A stretch of DNA of 64,000 nt, taken from contig NC_021681.1 in the NCBI RefSeq assembly GCF_000247815.1, positions 17,451,040-17,515,039 of the forward strand, given 5' to 3'. Shown piece by piece: positions 13,901-28,302 of the stretch. Source of the DNA: Ficedula albicollis. Taxonomy: Eukaryota > Chordata > Aves > Passeriformes > Muscicapidae. Positions within the stretch are counted from its first letter, which is position 1; each line of letters starts with the position of its first letter. The position numbers and the translations under genes were made by a program. The notes below the pieces were generated by a model. It ran no database searches. It was not told the DNA's origin and saw only the letters and a list, made by a program, of their open reading frames with translations.

Positions 13901-16900
13901 CATGTATTTCCTTCTGAATAATAAGGGAGTAAAATAAAAACACAATTAGAGAAAATACATTTGGCAAAACCATTTTCAAACAAACAGATGGCAGTAAATT
14001 GCACCACTGACACCAGAGAAAGCTGCATCTTTGCCTCTAAAATGCTTATTTTAATAAATCTTCTCACAGTCACTCAGATCCTAAGTGTAAGAGGGTGTAT
14101 CAGCTCCTTTCAGAGCCCGTGAGCCAACACTGTGAGGACACAGCAGCCTGACTAGCTGAAAGCTTATGACCAGAGGTAGAACCTACATAAACTTCATCTA
14201 CCCTAGGAAGGAGATGTTTCTTTTATCTCCTGAAAAGTTTGAAGCAGAAACCATAGTGCTCTTGGTAGAGCCTCTCTGGCTCAGAGTCACTTCCAACTAT
14301 GGAAAATAATAGCCTGAGCAGGGAAGAAGATTAATGCTGGTTATGGCATTGTGTGTGAAATTGTTTTCTAGGCCGTCCAGTTTGAATATAAGGGGCAAGC
14401 CAGCCATGCCCCAAACAGTGGGGAAATTAGAGGTAACATAGGGATAATGGTTGCCTGCCAAGGGAGAAGGCAGACAGTTATGTGGCATAAATACAGTCAG
14501 TGTTGGAGCACATGCTCTGGATCCCAAAGAAGCATGCCTGCTCTTTCAGGGCAGTGATTTGTGCATCTATTTAATCCCACTGTAAACATGAGCCTTGCTG
14601 TAGAAGATGAGGTGGTCTACCAAAGTTATGTAGCCTACAGGAACTGTGCATCTATTTAATCCCACTGTAAACATGAACCTTGCTGTAGAAAATGAGGTGG
14701 CCTACCAAAGTTATGTAGCCTACAGGAAAAAACTGTCTTGTATTTATTACAGGATTGAAGTATACTCATGGATATTTATGGAAAGCAGATGAGAGCTCAT
14801 GGGTTCAACTCCTGTCATACTTGATGGTAATTCATTCATATAACCAAAATACAAAACTGGATGCCTTTCTGAGACACGAGTTAGTAATCTCAAGATACTG
14901 TATTGATGTTAAGAAGCTTATGAAATGTAAGAAGCTATGGTGGAAGGGTCACACTGAGTGATTTAATGGACTGTTTAACCTTATACTTCATAACAGCACG
15001 ACCAGCCAGAATGAACACTTACTTTCTCTATCTCAGCCAGGTAGAAGTCAATGAAATCCTGTGGTTCAGCTGGTATCCCTCTCTCCATATGCCTTCTGAT
15101 CTCCTTTCTTGCAAAAGAGCTCAGGACATCGTAGCAAGCCAATGCCTTCTTATGAGGCCCAGGGAGGCGGCACAGCAGCCAGGGCAGGATTTCGTACATC
15201 TGCAGAAGTGACACACGAGGGGTACCATGAATTCTCTGTCACTGACAAAGCTGCTTTTAGACACACCAAGAGGCTGAATTGTTCTGCCCAGAAACGTTGA
15301 TAGTGGAATAAACAGACTGACATTTCTTTGAGCAGATTTTTGCTGTTGTGTGAGAAAGCTTTAATAGCGATTTAACACAATTACAGGGATTGAGGCAATT
15401 CTGCCAACACTCTGCTCATGTCTCTAAGTTTACTTGCCTAATGAAATCAATATGTTGCCTCACTCCTGCACAGCTGGAAACCCCAGCTCTCACACATTCA
15501 AAATGTAAGGACATCCTTTCTCGATACCATGGGGCTACTAAGATTAACAGGTCTGCAGACTCAAGTAACTGACAGAATTTTTTGAGCTCACTAAAGGAAT
15601 TATGGTCTGGGTATCACTCTAAGATAAGGGCTAATTTAGCTTCCTTAGTCAGCGTCCTTGTGACTTCTGAGGAGCAATAATTGTTCTGGGTGTTAACAAT
15701 ATTACACCCTCAGCCTGCTGAGTGTATTTACACACACATTTGTCAGCTCTGAGTACTGTCCTCTGTCTTGGATAATTCTGTCTGTGCAGCATCTGCCATT
15801 CCACCCTGCTCAGCAAAGAGCAGTTCTATCTCCTCATTCTTTCAAACCTAGCAAACAAAGTCTCTCTAATTTTAAGTGACAGTTTGTAGGTTACTTTATT
15901 ACTGCTTCTCCACCTTTGTTTCCCTTAAGAACCACAACAAAAGATGTCCAAGACCCTAGAATATGTCTCATAGATTATTACACTTCAGAACCTACTGTAA
16001 CACTTCACTGGATCTAAATGGAAAATAGTGCTGGAAGTACCCTAAGATCCTGTTTGTCTTTTTCATGCTGTTATCTGCTAGTTTACACCAATCCCCTTTC
16101 CTCTTAAACTTTACACTGAAATGTTCTAAACTCAAAATAAGTGAGTTTATAATACTTAATCTTATTAATTAATCTCATCGTATGTTTTGTAATTTAATTT
16201 TATACTATTATGATTTTTTCCATTCTCATAACTCCAATCCACAGTGCTTACAAACTCTTGCAGCAGGATATCCTGAACCTCCTCTGTATCTTAAGGTCTC
16301 CTGCTTTTGATCATCCACAAATTTAATCTACTTATGTATTTTTAACTATGGAAAAGTTGTATAGTGCTAGTCTCATAGGACAGATTTGTTGAATAGCTTT
16401 ACTGCCACATCAGCATTTTAGTTTGCCTTTTCCTATAAAACTCAAATGCCATCCACATTCCCCATTACACACAGCTTGTCCCTCTTTAAGGGTCTACACC
16501 ACAAAGTCTAATTCATAAAGAATACCTCAAGTGCACTTCAAAATGCTTCATGTGCAAAGTTGGTCTTTATGGTGTTTTGTGGGAATAAGCTACAAAAAAA
16601 TCTCTGACAGTACTTGTATTGTGAGACTGTCAGAGAATGTATGTATTGTTTTTGCAATGTGTGAATGGTGAGCTATAACACAGTAAGGAAAAGATTAATA
16701 ATTAATATTTTATCATTTGTGAGGTAGGGGAAAAAAGAAAATTTTCAGCATATGATTTGCAGGGTGATGAAAAGCAGAAGAGTTCAATGATACCCATTTT
16801 TGGAGGAGAGAACTAAATACAAGTAAGAGGAACAGCACTGCAGAATTCAAATATATTACCAACCCCAGGCTCAAATTAAGTTTAGATATTTCTGTTAATA

Positions 16901-19900
16901 GTTTCAGAAATACCACTTAAAGCCGCTAGGCTTGCAAAATAACCAAGAGGGTTTCTAAAAATGGCCTTAAAACCAAAGATGCAGTCATAAGGTCCCTCCC
17001 CAAGGACATTTCTTAGCTCTCAGCCTACATTTGCCTGTTGCTCTGTATTTAGTGAAGACTCATTTTTGTATCTGCTGTTTCACTTTCTACCTATTTCAGA
17101 AATGAACAGCATGTGATTTACTCACCTGATGAACAAAGCTGCCTGCAAACCTGAATATTTTCTCTGTAGCACGGATCAGTTCATGGAAGGTTTTGTCCTC
17201 ATCAGAGAAGTGATATCCGAAAACCACAGCACATATTACATTTGAAATAGAATGGAAAAGAGGGAAAGAAGGATCCACAGGTCTTCCTGCAAACACAGTA
17301 ACTGGAATTTACTCTCAGTGGTTTTTTCAAGTGATCCTTATATAGATAGGACTAGATGTTATTAAAGGCTTAAGAAAATGTTCTCTTTATCCAGCTGCCG
17401 TATGAATGAAGTCAGAGATGTGGGACTAATATGAATTAATGAACATGAAACATAGTCTTAAAACAAAGGACACTGTAAATTTTTTTGTCATAGTTCTAAA
17501 ACAATTTCACAGCCCTTCCTGTGAAATGATGTTGTACAGCTAAGATCTCTTCTGGGGTATCACATCAAATCTGCTGTCATCAGCTGTGAGGAGGAAGAAA
17601 AGAGAGAATTTGAGAAGGAAATACTGTCACTGGAGATGAACCAAGGGAAGTCAGTGGCAGACATGTTCAAAAATGTAAAGAGCTAATTATAAGGAAAACC
17701 TGGAGGAATGTGGGAAGGTTCAACAAGAATAGACAGACAGGAACTGCAAAGTAAATATAAAGAAACTATCACAGTCTCAGTTGTGAGCAGTATATCATAC
17801 CTCTGTCTGATGGTTTTTTCTAAAGTTATGAAACATGTTCATAAAAAAGTGATTTGGATAGAAATCACGCTATCATGGGCTCAAGGATTAACCTGATAAT
17901 CCATTGAAGCTTCCTCCCACCTCCTACTTTCTTTGTTTCTTTTGCCAATAGTTACTTAGCCAATAGTTAACTAGCCAGATAAACAATGAAGTATGCATGG
18001 CTCCTAATGTCCTTAAAATTTAAGGAAATTACTAAGCTCTGCAACACTCTTCAGTTACCCATGGCAGGCAGCCTGAGAATAGTTTGGCTGTGCAGTTCAG
18101 CAGCATCATGTCATTGTACAATGTATCACAGACAAATATCAGCCCATGGAGGGGGAATTTCAGAAGTTTCCAGCTTCACTAGATGTGTGAAGAGCTATGA
18201 TGTATCACAGACAAATATCAGCCCATGGAGGTGGAATTTCAGAAGTTTCCAGCTTCACTAGGTGTGTGAAGAGCTATATAAGAAATACTTGTGATTCTAG
18301 GCTCTGTCTGCTCTTGTGCTTTGGGAAGTTTGGATATATCACCTAGAAGGGGTAGGTAAGTTTGCACACTGAAGATATGGATCCATGTCCAGACTGAAAA
18401 GTGCCTGATTTCTCAGCAGGTAAAATACCTTTTAGGTTCACAAAAAACTCCACCAGGTGAGAGGCCTCCTCTTGCACTCGGTGCTCCAGGCCTTGTTTCC
18501 CCATCCCCAAGTTGCGCAGAGTCATTATTCCAAAGCGTCTCTGCTGCTTCCAGGAGCGACCACTTGCAAGGATAATACCTGAGGGTGTTTGCTGGCATGT
18601 TAATATTTGCCACAGACATGGAACAATTCATTTAAATAGATATTATAAAATACGTGGAGTAAATCAGGGAATAACACTGTTATACAAGTATCTTTGGGTG
18701 AAATTATTGGTAAGCAAAAATCATAGCCAAACATATCCAAACTATTACTACACCACTGTTCTTAATATCAAATGTAGTTAATAACTGAAGAGAGCATTCT
18801 CAGGATTTTTTGACTGCACCATTTCTTGGTGTCTTAAAATACCCCAGAACACCTTAAAATGCCTTTTTAGGAGATCCGTTTAGCCATACTCAGGTAATCA
18901 CGCTCAAGACAGGAATAACTGGATGTATTTCCACAGAGTAGAGTTCAGGACAGGGTATGTTTGTAGAGATACAGACCAATTAATGTGGTGTTGAAAGCTG
19001 AGGTGATGAAGGTGAAAGATAAGGGACATTTGGGCTCTGTACTCTGGAAGAGATAACACTCCAATAATTGTTAGATTGCACTCCTGGTCACCTGAAGAGC
19101 CCTGAACTGCTGCTGTGAGGGTGAGGCTTTGCCTAGCGTTAAACAGTCTGTGTCTGCTTTGGTCTAGCAAATGCAGGGGCAGGAAAAAAAAGTGAGGCTT
19201 TGCCTAGCGTTAAACAGTCTGTAAACAGTCTGTGTCTGCTTTGGTCTAGCAAATGCAGGGGCAGGAAAAAAAAACTGCAAACTGCTGGAATACTCCAAGA
19301 AGTGGTTTTCCTGTGTTGCGCTCACAATCAAAGAGTACTCACAAAATCTTCGGGGGTGTCCACAACTACAGAAGTGTGAATTCTGAAGCTGGGTTTCATA
19401 GCTCTCTTGCTCATGATGGAAAGTGTTTGGCAACCATAATGTATATGGTTACCAAACAAGCATTGCATTCATGTGATGTGCAGCAAAATCATGTGTACCA
19501 CAATGGTATTGTGTGATGAGGGCAAGATTGCTGGGCTCTGGGTAGGATCACATACATACATCTTGAATACAGCAAAAAGGCCACATAGAAATAACCTGGA
19601 GAGTTTCCTAGGCTAGGGAAAGCTCAGTGCAAAAGGCACCATGGCAAACAGTAAGATATTTTCAAAAGCCAGTGGAGGACTTGAACAGTGCCTGATGGAA
19701 GATCATTCTGAATGGGAGGGCAGAGTCTAACAAGGCAGAGTAGTTTTCGAGTCAACATCATTTACATTATTAATGGCAGGAAACTCTCACCTTTTCCTTT
19801 GGCCAATGCTCTGAAGAAAGGTGACACCAGCCTCCCAGAAACCTCTTCAGGGTGTGTGGTCATGCCATCCTTCACTGCATGAAATCCATTCAGGATAACC

Positions 19901-21420
19901 ACTGGGACCCACCCAAACCACAGAGTGTACATGTTACCATGAGTTTTTGCCAGCTGTGGAAAGTGGAAAAGGTGCCAGAAAAAGAACAGATGAATCCCCA
20001 TATATAGATCTCAAACAGACATTTCACCTGCTATTCACGATCTCAGTGGACAGTTTTGTACTGAAAACATCATCCCCATGCATATAATTGTAGCTAGAAG
20101 CAGGAAGAAGCTGTTTTGCTGAGACTAGGGTTTTCTGCAGCCAATTTTATTTACCCCAAGGGGAAGTTATTTTCTTTTCAAAGCACATTCTGCAGCAACT
20201 CTGCAGCAAAAGAAAGAAAACTTTTTACTTTATGTTGCATCTCCTCCAACCCCAACATTTGTGTTAATTGAGCAGCCACACTCTGCACCACCCTGGGGCT
20301 CTGTGCCTCCAGCGAGTCCTGCCTTTGCAAAATGAAATAAGCTGAAAAAACCTGCACCATCTATGTGCTCCAGGAGAGGACATGGACACAGAAATTAGCC
20401 AACAGCCATGAAGTGACAGTGGGCTGCATTTGGGTCCAGGGTTTCCTCACAGTGCTGAGGAGAGCACTTACATTGGACACAGCAGAGGTATCCAAGCAGG
20501 GATGGGTGTATGCCAGAGGAACTCCAATCATGAGTGAAAACAGCTTTGTACAAGTACGGACTCTGCTCCAGCACACCCACAATTATACAAGGAAGGTGGC
20601 AGACAGTGTCTAAGGTGCCATGAAAATTACATCCAATTAGTCACAACAGACGCTTGCTTCTCCTCATTTATTTAGATTCTGGCTTTCCTCTCCCTGCTAG
20701 AGCATCACAGCCTCTGCTCTGCACCCATGTGTGCTCTCAGGCATCCACCTGAGCTAGAGGTCACCTGCAAACCATTAGAGGAATTACTGCAGCTGTCACT
20801 AACAAGTGACAAACAGTTTTCAGGAGCTGTAGGAAGATGGGGAGCAAATGCCCTTTCTGTACTACAGGCATACATGCACCATCTTACCCACTTGGTGATC
20901 AAATTAGGCAATGCCAGTGAGCATTATAAAAAGTATAGGGATAGCACTACAGTAGATACAGCTTCACACTTAGCAGTGCAGAAGCATATTTTAGATTATT
21001 GGTATTCTCCAACTTTAATAACAAGTCATAAACTATGTCTATAAGTTGACTCAATTCTTAAGGGCATTAAGTTTCTCATGAAGACAACATATTCCACATA
21101 AGAAGGTGACTCAAATGTAGGAATCAATTGATCTTTATGTGTTCACACCTTGTCTGTAACTTTCAGAGACTTAAAACCCTCAATTAATCACACTTTTTAA
21201 AGTCATGGCTAAAAATAACCAATTAAGAGGAGCATATTAAAAGAAATACCTCCATCAGAAGATCCCGATGAAACTGAAATTTCAAATGCAGCAAGTTTCC
21301 AAGGAATGGGAGAGGAGTTGGTCCAGGAGGGAATTGCTTGCAAGCTTTTTGCAGCCTGAAAAATTCAACAATTAACAAAAAAATTATCAGGATTATAAAA
21401 CCTTGTGTTATTGTTAGCAT
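10991..21420 (-). CDS. Cytochrome P450 family 2 (CYP2J/CYP2K-like), gene C, 490 aa
   Basis: Heme-thiolate monooxygenase, expected to sit in the ER membrane and take electrons from P450 reductase; the substrate is unknown. Exons 1-9: 21250-21420, 19791-19953, 18429-18578, 17126-17286, 15023-15199, 13219-13360, 12834-13021, 12269-12410, 10991-11169 (stop TAG). All introns are GT-AG and the frame is open throughout (1,473 nt). Visible motifs: hydrophobic anchor at residues 3-20, PPGP 31-34, helix C WKQQR 121-125, I-helix GGSETS 298-303 with Thr302, K-helix EIQR 355-358, heme loop FSAGHRVC 429-436 with Cys436. The start MLTITQ aligns with the starts of genes A (MLTVSG) and B (MLTISQ). It ends canonically at AIPR. 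Gene B is its closest relative. LPGPH in exon 5 is CYP2J-like, while PEGVT near the C-terminus recalls CYP2K, so I give no subfamily. A TATA-like ctataaa lies only about 23 bp above the ATG, too close to be convincing. Oddities: a duplicated exon 6 acceptor and several intronic duplications. Confidence 0.95.
13339..13506. repeat. 84-bp tandem duplication across the exon 6 acceptor of gene C
   Basis: Two adjacent 84-bp copies (13339-13422 and 13423-13506) differ at only a few bases. The first copy contains the first 22 nt of exon 6 and its acceptor (ccatctacag). The second copy places an equivalent acceptor at 13445, 84 bp upstream on the gene strand. Splicing to the distal site would read SKEGAKP, then run through intron and reach a stop (TAA) within a few codons, so only the proximal acceptor yields a P450. 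Confidence 0.95.
14561..14730. repeat. 85-bp tandem duplication, intron 5 of gene C
   Basis: The segment beginning gtgcatctatttaatcccac at 14561 recurs at 14646, giving two adjacent 85-bp copies with about three differences. It is intronic and has no coding consequence that I can see. Confidence 0.95.
18121..18278. repeat. 79-bp tandem duplication, intron 3 of gene C
   Basis: Adjacent copies at 18121-18199 and 18200-18278 begin atgtatcacagacaaatatc and are nearly identical. They lie about 150 bp on the acceptor-distal side of exon 3 and do not touch either splice site. Confidence 0.95.
19121..19274. repeat. 71-bp tandem duplication, intron 2 of gene C
   Basis: The unit starting gtgaggctttgcctagcgtt occurs at 19121 and 19192. 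Each copy ends in a run of eight or more A. The second copy carries a further 11-bp internal duplication (taaacagtctg). The pattern indicates recent slippage. Confidence 0.95.
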
Positions 21421-24400
21421 TTCTGAGCTAATTTATCAGCTGATTTATAGCTGTCTCTATCAAAAAGGAGGTACTGGAGCTGGGAAAAAGTAATCTTGCT
21501 TCTTGTTCCACCAGTTTTGTCTGCAGACTGAGTTCTACAAAGTCCCGGTTCCTTTCCCTCCCTCTGTCCCTCCCTCTTCATCAATGCCTGCCCTTTTCCT
21601 GCACCCCATTATTTGCCATACTGAGATGTATCAAACTGCTCCCTGATCAAAAGCACATCTCTCTCTGCTCACAGCAAGCCTCAGTATGGAAACATGGAAT
21701 CACTTGCACTCAAGGTATTTTTCCTGAAGCTTGTGTCAGGGAACTGCTGCTGTTTATTGGGAGATCCAGGCTGGAGTGACAGCAGGTGAGAGCCCTTGTG
21801 ACCACTGGACATGAGAGAAGTGAAACTCAGTTTCATCTGCCTTGCAAAATTTAAAAACAGAGTTAGTGATTCACCTTAGAATGACTTAATTCAGATTATG
21901 AATGTTACATATTGATTAGACTACACAGTTCCATAGAACATAGTTGCAATAATATAGGTTATATTGGATATACAGTATGTACTTACAATAGGTAAGATGT
22001 TCCAGGCATTTTAGTCAAAATCATTATTTAAATGTGGTTGTAAATTCAAATTTGCACACAGTTTACACAGGCAAAAACAAGTGTAGTTACAGAATAAAGA
22101 TGCAACTGGAAGATGAGATTGCTACATGTGATTTCTGAAAAATTAGCCTTGAGCAAACTTTCAAATGTTCAAACTTTTTTCCCCAGTAAATGGAAAAAAG
22201 AAGCATTTCACCAAGTGGGCACTAATGACACAGTGCTTAAAAACTACATTACAATTAAATAATTTTTAAAATCATTATAATTTTTATATTCAAAAATAAA
22301 CTAAATAGAAAATTCCAATTCTTTATATACTTTTTAAAAAATGTAACCTAATTGAAAGCTTCATGAACCTTGGTTTATTTTCTACTTTTTTTAGTCAGTT
22401 GCAGAATCCTGGCTATTATTACCAGTTCCCAATAACTTTACAGGACACATTAAAATTCTGTCCTTTGATAATGAAGGGATTCACAATGAGTTTGAAGCAC
22501 AGATGAGACAAAACTCTGGGTGTTAGTAAGCAAGGATTCGATTTTGCATTGCAAAGAGAAAGTGTCTTCACTAAGAATGAATTCAAGTCTGAACAAGACA
22601 CTGCTGTGCCCTGTAACACAGACATAAAATGTTATTTTGCAAACCTGGCAGCATGAAGAAAGTAATGTGACTCAGTGGTAGCCATCCATCTCCTTCAGCT
22701 GGCAGCTTTTGTGGGTACACACGTGTCTGTGTCATACAGAGAAGGCAACACAGACAAGTAACTTTTATCACCTTATCTGTGCCTGTAATGGGCAACGCGG
22801 TGGGAATTGGGCTCAGGTGGATTCCGTGGCTTTGCTAAAGCCAGTGCAAATTAGGTACAGCCCATTATGAGGCTGAAATCAATAAAACATAAAATTGGAA
22901 ATAGTTGTTTCTTTAAACTAAAATATCAGTTTCAAATTACAAAAAACTTTGGAAAAAGGCAAGAAAGGTAGTTCTGTGTGCAGACAACTGAAACCAGAAG
23001 AAATTACATATATTGTATGAATAGACTAAATGCAACCATGTTCATCTCTTCTCTGTTAGTTCAGATTCCATTGCTTAATTTTAGATGTTTCATATTGGTA
23101 TTGTATTAGTATTTTGATATCAGTAAATAAATTTAATTCTTTCAGAGCATGGGTCAGGTTTAACTGAAGTCAAATCACAAGTGTCAGAAGCAGGACAAAG
23201 CCAAATGAACCTGCCAGCAATTTATCCTGCCAGATGTTACAGTTAGCTTTCATTTTCCAGTAGTTTTAGACTTCCCCAACTGTCTGAAGTCAGATGTGTG
23301 TATAGTTATTCCACCAGTACCTGATGTCACTGGATGAGCTGGACCGGAAAGAAAATCAGGATTTTGTGTTCACATGGACCTGCTCCTGTCTGATGCATCC
23401 TCTTCTGGACAGACTATCAGCAATATTTGCTGGGTTTGTATTTTTGACAGAAAACTCAGCTTACCTAAAAGATGGCAAGCTGAAAAAAGGGAAGTCCAAA
23501 GATGTGGGTGCAGAGGAAAAACCAACAAGTTTTAATGAGAATTAGAAGGAAGCCAAAGTTAAGCTTTTTAGTGGACTTAAAAGCACAGTGTGACACAAGT
23601 CTCAGGAAGATTAGTACAATGCTTGCAAAAGTAAAGCTGTGAAGGTAATGCAACAATCGAACAAGCATGGTCCTGAAATGCTTGAGCAAGCAAATTTAAT
23701 TTCAGCTCTGGGACATCGATATTTCAATACAAAGAATAAACTAACACATTTGGCAAGAGGGAATGTCATATCGGAATTAGGATCTCTGAAGCACAGGAAC
23801 TGTGCATACACTGGGCACAAAGAAGCAATCGATTGCCTTGAGTGAGGCTTCAAATAAATAATAGTTAGAAGTGGAAATTGCACAATACATTGCTATGCTT
23901 TTTAAACCTTCGCCCACAATTCTCTTCAGAAACTTGCAACATTCACAAGGGGCAATGAGTCTAAAAACTGGGAGCATTAAGGCTGCAATTCAGGTGGCAC
24001 AAAGAGTGGGGAAAAAAAATACATAATTGACGTTAATATCCAAAATAAAAATGAGAAAAACAAACAGAAATGGGACTGACAACCCTGGTCCTAATTGCTG
24101 CAAGACCTTTTGTCACAGAAAGTTTTCCTAAGAGAAGAGTAACTTGATGTTCTCTGGGTAGATTGCTGGGAACTGCATGATGCCTCTATGTAAGGAATAG
24201 CTGGTTGAGTTTTTCATAATGCTGGCAAGTGCAAAATAACTGGGATCATCTCCATAATTTCTGCATAACAAGCTTGAGGATGCAAACAAAATCCCTCAAA
24301 GAGTTAAGAAAATCAACAGCAAAAGACAGTAAAATCATGTTAAAGGATATATTTTCAAGCCTGACATAAAGAACTGGATTCTGTTTTCACAAAAAAGAGA

Positions 24401-27400
24401 AATTAATACTTTTACATTAGGATTCTTTTTGTAGGGCAACAGTACTGTGTTACTGCTGCTAGTGAGTAAGGGAGGATGTACAGGTCTTTGGGGTAAAAAT
24501 AGAAATTCGAAGTCCACAAATACCATCTTTTCAGAAATGTCTCAGAAAAGCACCAGCAAAAATATCACAAAAAACTGTGAAGTACAATGCTAATGCTATA
24601 AGCTGGAGCAATTTATCATCTCAATCTCTATCAGTGGTTTCCTCACAGCACAACTGACGACTACCAAGAAAAGGAAAACCATAATGACAGGGAAGTGATG
24701 GCAGAGCAATTTTAAGTCAACCTTAATAAACAAACTCCATGAGAGACTCCCACAAAGCCTGACAGAAATTAAGCACCCAGAAGTGTCTGTCATAACAGTT
24801 TGTCAGAAAAAATACATCCAATCTGAAATCCAGGAGAGTTGCAATCAAAGAGCAAATGGCTGAGAAAATACTGAAAACTGATACTGAACAGAGGTCAGGA
24901 ACTGTCAAGGCAAAGTTAAAGCAAGACCAGTAGCTGGCTGCCCATGTTTTTCACCCCAAGGATATCCAAATAAAGCATTATGTAGTCATTCCACAGTCTT
25001 AACATTTCACAGAATAGAGAAAACAATCTGTATAATAAAACAGAAAAAAGTTACCTGTTTTTTTTTTTTATTTGAAAATATTAAAAACTTGGTTGATAAA
25101 GCAATGGCATCAAACTTACATTACTTAAAACGCTCTTCAATTACTTTAAACCATTTCAGAAAATCTGAAAATGCTGTTTACAAAGCTTGCAAATTTCATA
25201 ACTGAGAAAACTGAAATTCGGGAAGCCAGATCACTGACAGAGGTGGCAACCACTGCATCTGCTGCAGTGCAGTCAGATGTAAAGCCACACAACACGGAGC
25301 AGTTTGTCCCAAGGGAAGTGGGAGGACTGAGAGTTAGATACAATCTCCTTGAGCTCTGCACCAAGAAGTGCAAAAGTCTTGGCACCAAACCTGCCTCAGC
25401 TATAAACTGGCCAAGGACTCAGGGGTGCCACAGTCAATGAAGGAGTAGAAGAGGGTTTGGAGAAAATTTATCTTGGCATGGCTGACTAGGAGGTCATAAG
25501 TGTGTTTAAACACATCAGGGACAAACAAACTCTGAAGCAGAACAATGGGAATTCTCCAGAATGAAGATATTGATCTCAAAATAGCTCAAATACAGAGGAT
25601 GGCTCTGAGGACGGTGTTCCACTTCCATGCAGGTCCCAGCAATCTGAAATGACCTGGTCAATCTGCTGTTTTGTTCAGAATAGACACAAGGCAGAGAGTC
25701 ATTCTCAACTGGAAGCATCAGCTTGGGGATTGACTCCATGTAGCTACATCTTTTCAGCACAAAAAATGCCAATCATACTTGAGTTAGATCTTCATTTACC
25801 TAGGATGTTAAGTGTTCCCAGTAGGGAACACTGCAGGTGAGTGCTTCTCTCTTGGCATGCTCTTCACCAGGTTGGTTGCAGATTGTGAGCTTGGCAATTA
25901 TAAGCATGTGAAGAGAAACACAGCTTTAAAGGGTTGCAGTTGTGTGACAGTGACTGCAAAGTGAGAAGCAGCTTTTCAAACCAGAGAAGACTTGGAGACC
26001 AGGAAAGGCTGAGAATGCTGCAGTAATGTACAGTGAATGAACAAGGTAATAGATAAAGACTGAAATACCCTTATGACCCCCACCTTGTCTTTGCTTGTCA
26101 TTAAACAATTCATAGGAACAGAATGTCAATATCCAGGAACATACAATGTCTATTCTATGAAACCAGGGTTAAAAGCATCAAGACAAAAATACTGACCTAG
26201 AATTCCAATATACTTTATACAGTTCTGAGAATAAGCAATGATTTCCTTTCTTTAGTTCATGCTCCAGAAAGTATCTCAGGGTGCTTTATCATTATTAAAT
26301 ACATTTGAGGTGTATCAAGGCAAAGATACCTATTTCTACACACGAAGGCAAGAAATTACACAGCACTTCAGGATTTTTTATAATTAAAATGTGTAACGGA
26401 GCAGACTTTCTAATCAGGCAAGTATTAATGCTCCTAAATTTTCATGGTAGGAATTTAAATGTAAAACATGAAAGGCAGACCCAGCTCAATTCAATAATGT
26501 ATTCTAACTATTACACTCAACTTGTAGCAATGCATTATCCCAGATTCATATAAATGGAGCTGTACCAACTCCATTACCTCTCTCCACCTCACACTTCCCA
26601 TTGTAATCCTTTGCAGCCAGGTATTTTCAAGTCTTCAAAGTCCTTAATGAGGATGTGGCAAGAGTCAAGCTGCAAGAGGCAGAAACCAAGGGAAGACTGA
26701 AATAGAAGCAGCCACATGGCCTTTATGGAGGGTCAGGATGCTCATAACCCAGAGGAGGTAACACATCCTCTGGCCAAAACTGTGACTGGCAGCTCGGTCT
26801 TCAATCACACCATCATTCCTCACAGGCTTTTTCTCAGGCAGAGCTCCTTTCTGTAACATTTTAGGTTTGAGAGGTTGATTTAGCAACCTAAATAAGCATC
26901 AAAAAATACTTTGGAGAAAGATTTAGGGGATGGTTCTGTATTTGATTTTCTATAGCTTAAGTAGGAAAAAAATCTCAAGCAGTAGTACAGAGGGTTAATA
27001 GCCCTCCATCACATACTCCTCAATCTCCAGCATGGTGGCAGAGGCAGCAGCTCTTTGAAGTATTAAACTAATTGCATTTAGCTGCTAACAGAGAAAATCT
27101 GTTTTATTAAAGTGGCAAAGTGACAATTAGCCATGCATAAAGTGCTGGGGCCAGAAGTCTGGTTCATGCCTTTCTTCCCTGTCCAGGGAAGCTTTTTCTC
27201 CTCACTTCCAAGGGAAGCTGAGTGACGGAGACTTGCACTGCAATAGTGCTAATATGAAGGGAACAAGGGGATTTAGAGTTACACTCTGTGTGTGGCAAGA
27301 AATTCCCTTCAAAATTGAACTTAAAGCTGGGACTGTGCCCTGACAGGCCCCGTTAATCTGCCCTGCCTCAACATCTGCCTCTCTGCTGGCTCTTTGATGC

Positions 27401-28302
27401 TTTTCTACCAGTTCCCTGAGGGAGGGAGGGAGGGAGGCACACAAGTAACCAATGCCCCTCCACATTTATCTGAGTCTCCTCTGGAAGAGAGCACTCTGAC
27501 AATGCTGCTCACAGCTTTGCCATCCAGTGCCTGCCTCCAGGAAATAACTTCCAGCACCTATGGCAACTCTGCTAGTGTGACTTTCAAGAAAGATGGCGAG
27601 CACACTCAGCAGCTTTCAGCATTTGGCAATTGCTTAGGGATCAAAGGGCAAGCTGGGTGGCAGTGACTGTGTATTAGTTTGTCATACAGTATCTAGGGAT
27701 TAGCAGCTGGTACTGGCAAAGACAATGCAGGCCTTTAGACACAATTTTCCCAACTGACTGAACATGAAATGACTGCAGTACCTACACACATCCCCAAAAT
27801 TAAGCAAGAATAATATATGAAAAAAAGTACCTAATTTTTATTTATTGTTCCAATTATGATATTATTGCTTGTGCAATACGGTAGCAATGTCCTGAAAGGT
27901 CCTTTTCCCCAAAAAAATATTCCGTGAGTGTTACGATAAAAGGAATTGAGAAATATCACCTGAGGTCAAAACTATTATTCCTCCTGTAGATATTATGCTG
28001 GAATAAATTTTATTCCTTGCACTAATATTCCTGAGAGAGACCTCTGAGTTTCTCACATAAACCAGGAAAGTCATCTTCTACCACAGAAAACAATCTGTAT
28101 CCTCCTAAACATCCATCACTTTTACATATTTCCCTGTCAGCTTCTCTGCATCCTCTGATTATGTGTGACAGCTGGAGTGAGGATTTATGGAAGAGAGTGG
28201 AGATGTCAAACACACATGGGACAGCACAGGGTGACAGTTCTGGACCTGGAGACAGAGAGTAAAAGAAGTGCCCTCAGAGGCTGCAGAACTTCTTGTACGA
28301 TT
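21421..28302. other. Region upstream of gene C, no recognised gene
   Basis: This holds the presumed promoter side of gene C and then about 6 kb without recognised content. AT-rich stretches lie at 22.2-22.4 kb. A GGGA simple repeat (gggagggagggagggagg) lies near 27420-27437. The open frames at 23.3-26.5 kb are short and scattered over both strands and match nothing I know; an old, unrecognised retroelement cannot be excluded. Confidence 0.45.

Noticed and set aside
13556..13945. 129-codon minus-strand open frame in intron 5 of gene C
   Set aside because: No recognised domain, lies wholly in an intron, and its length is possible by chance in AT-rich DNA.
23324..23545. 73-codon plus-strand frame with a Lys-rich end
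   Set aside because: No family recognised and no supporting signals; neighbouring frames are equally random.
24423..24470. Sequence gtagggcaac resembling exon 7 of the CYP2 genes
   Set aside because: The match is only about ten bases and the flanks do not align with exon 7.
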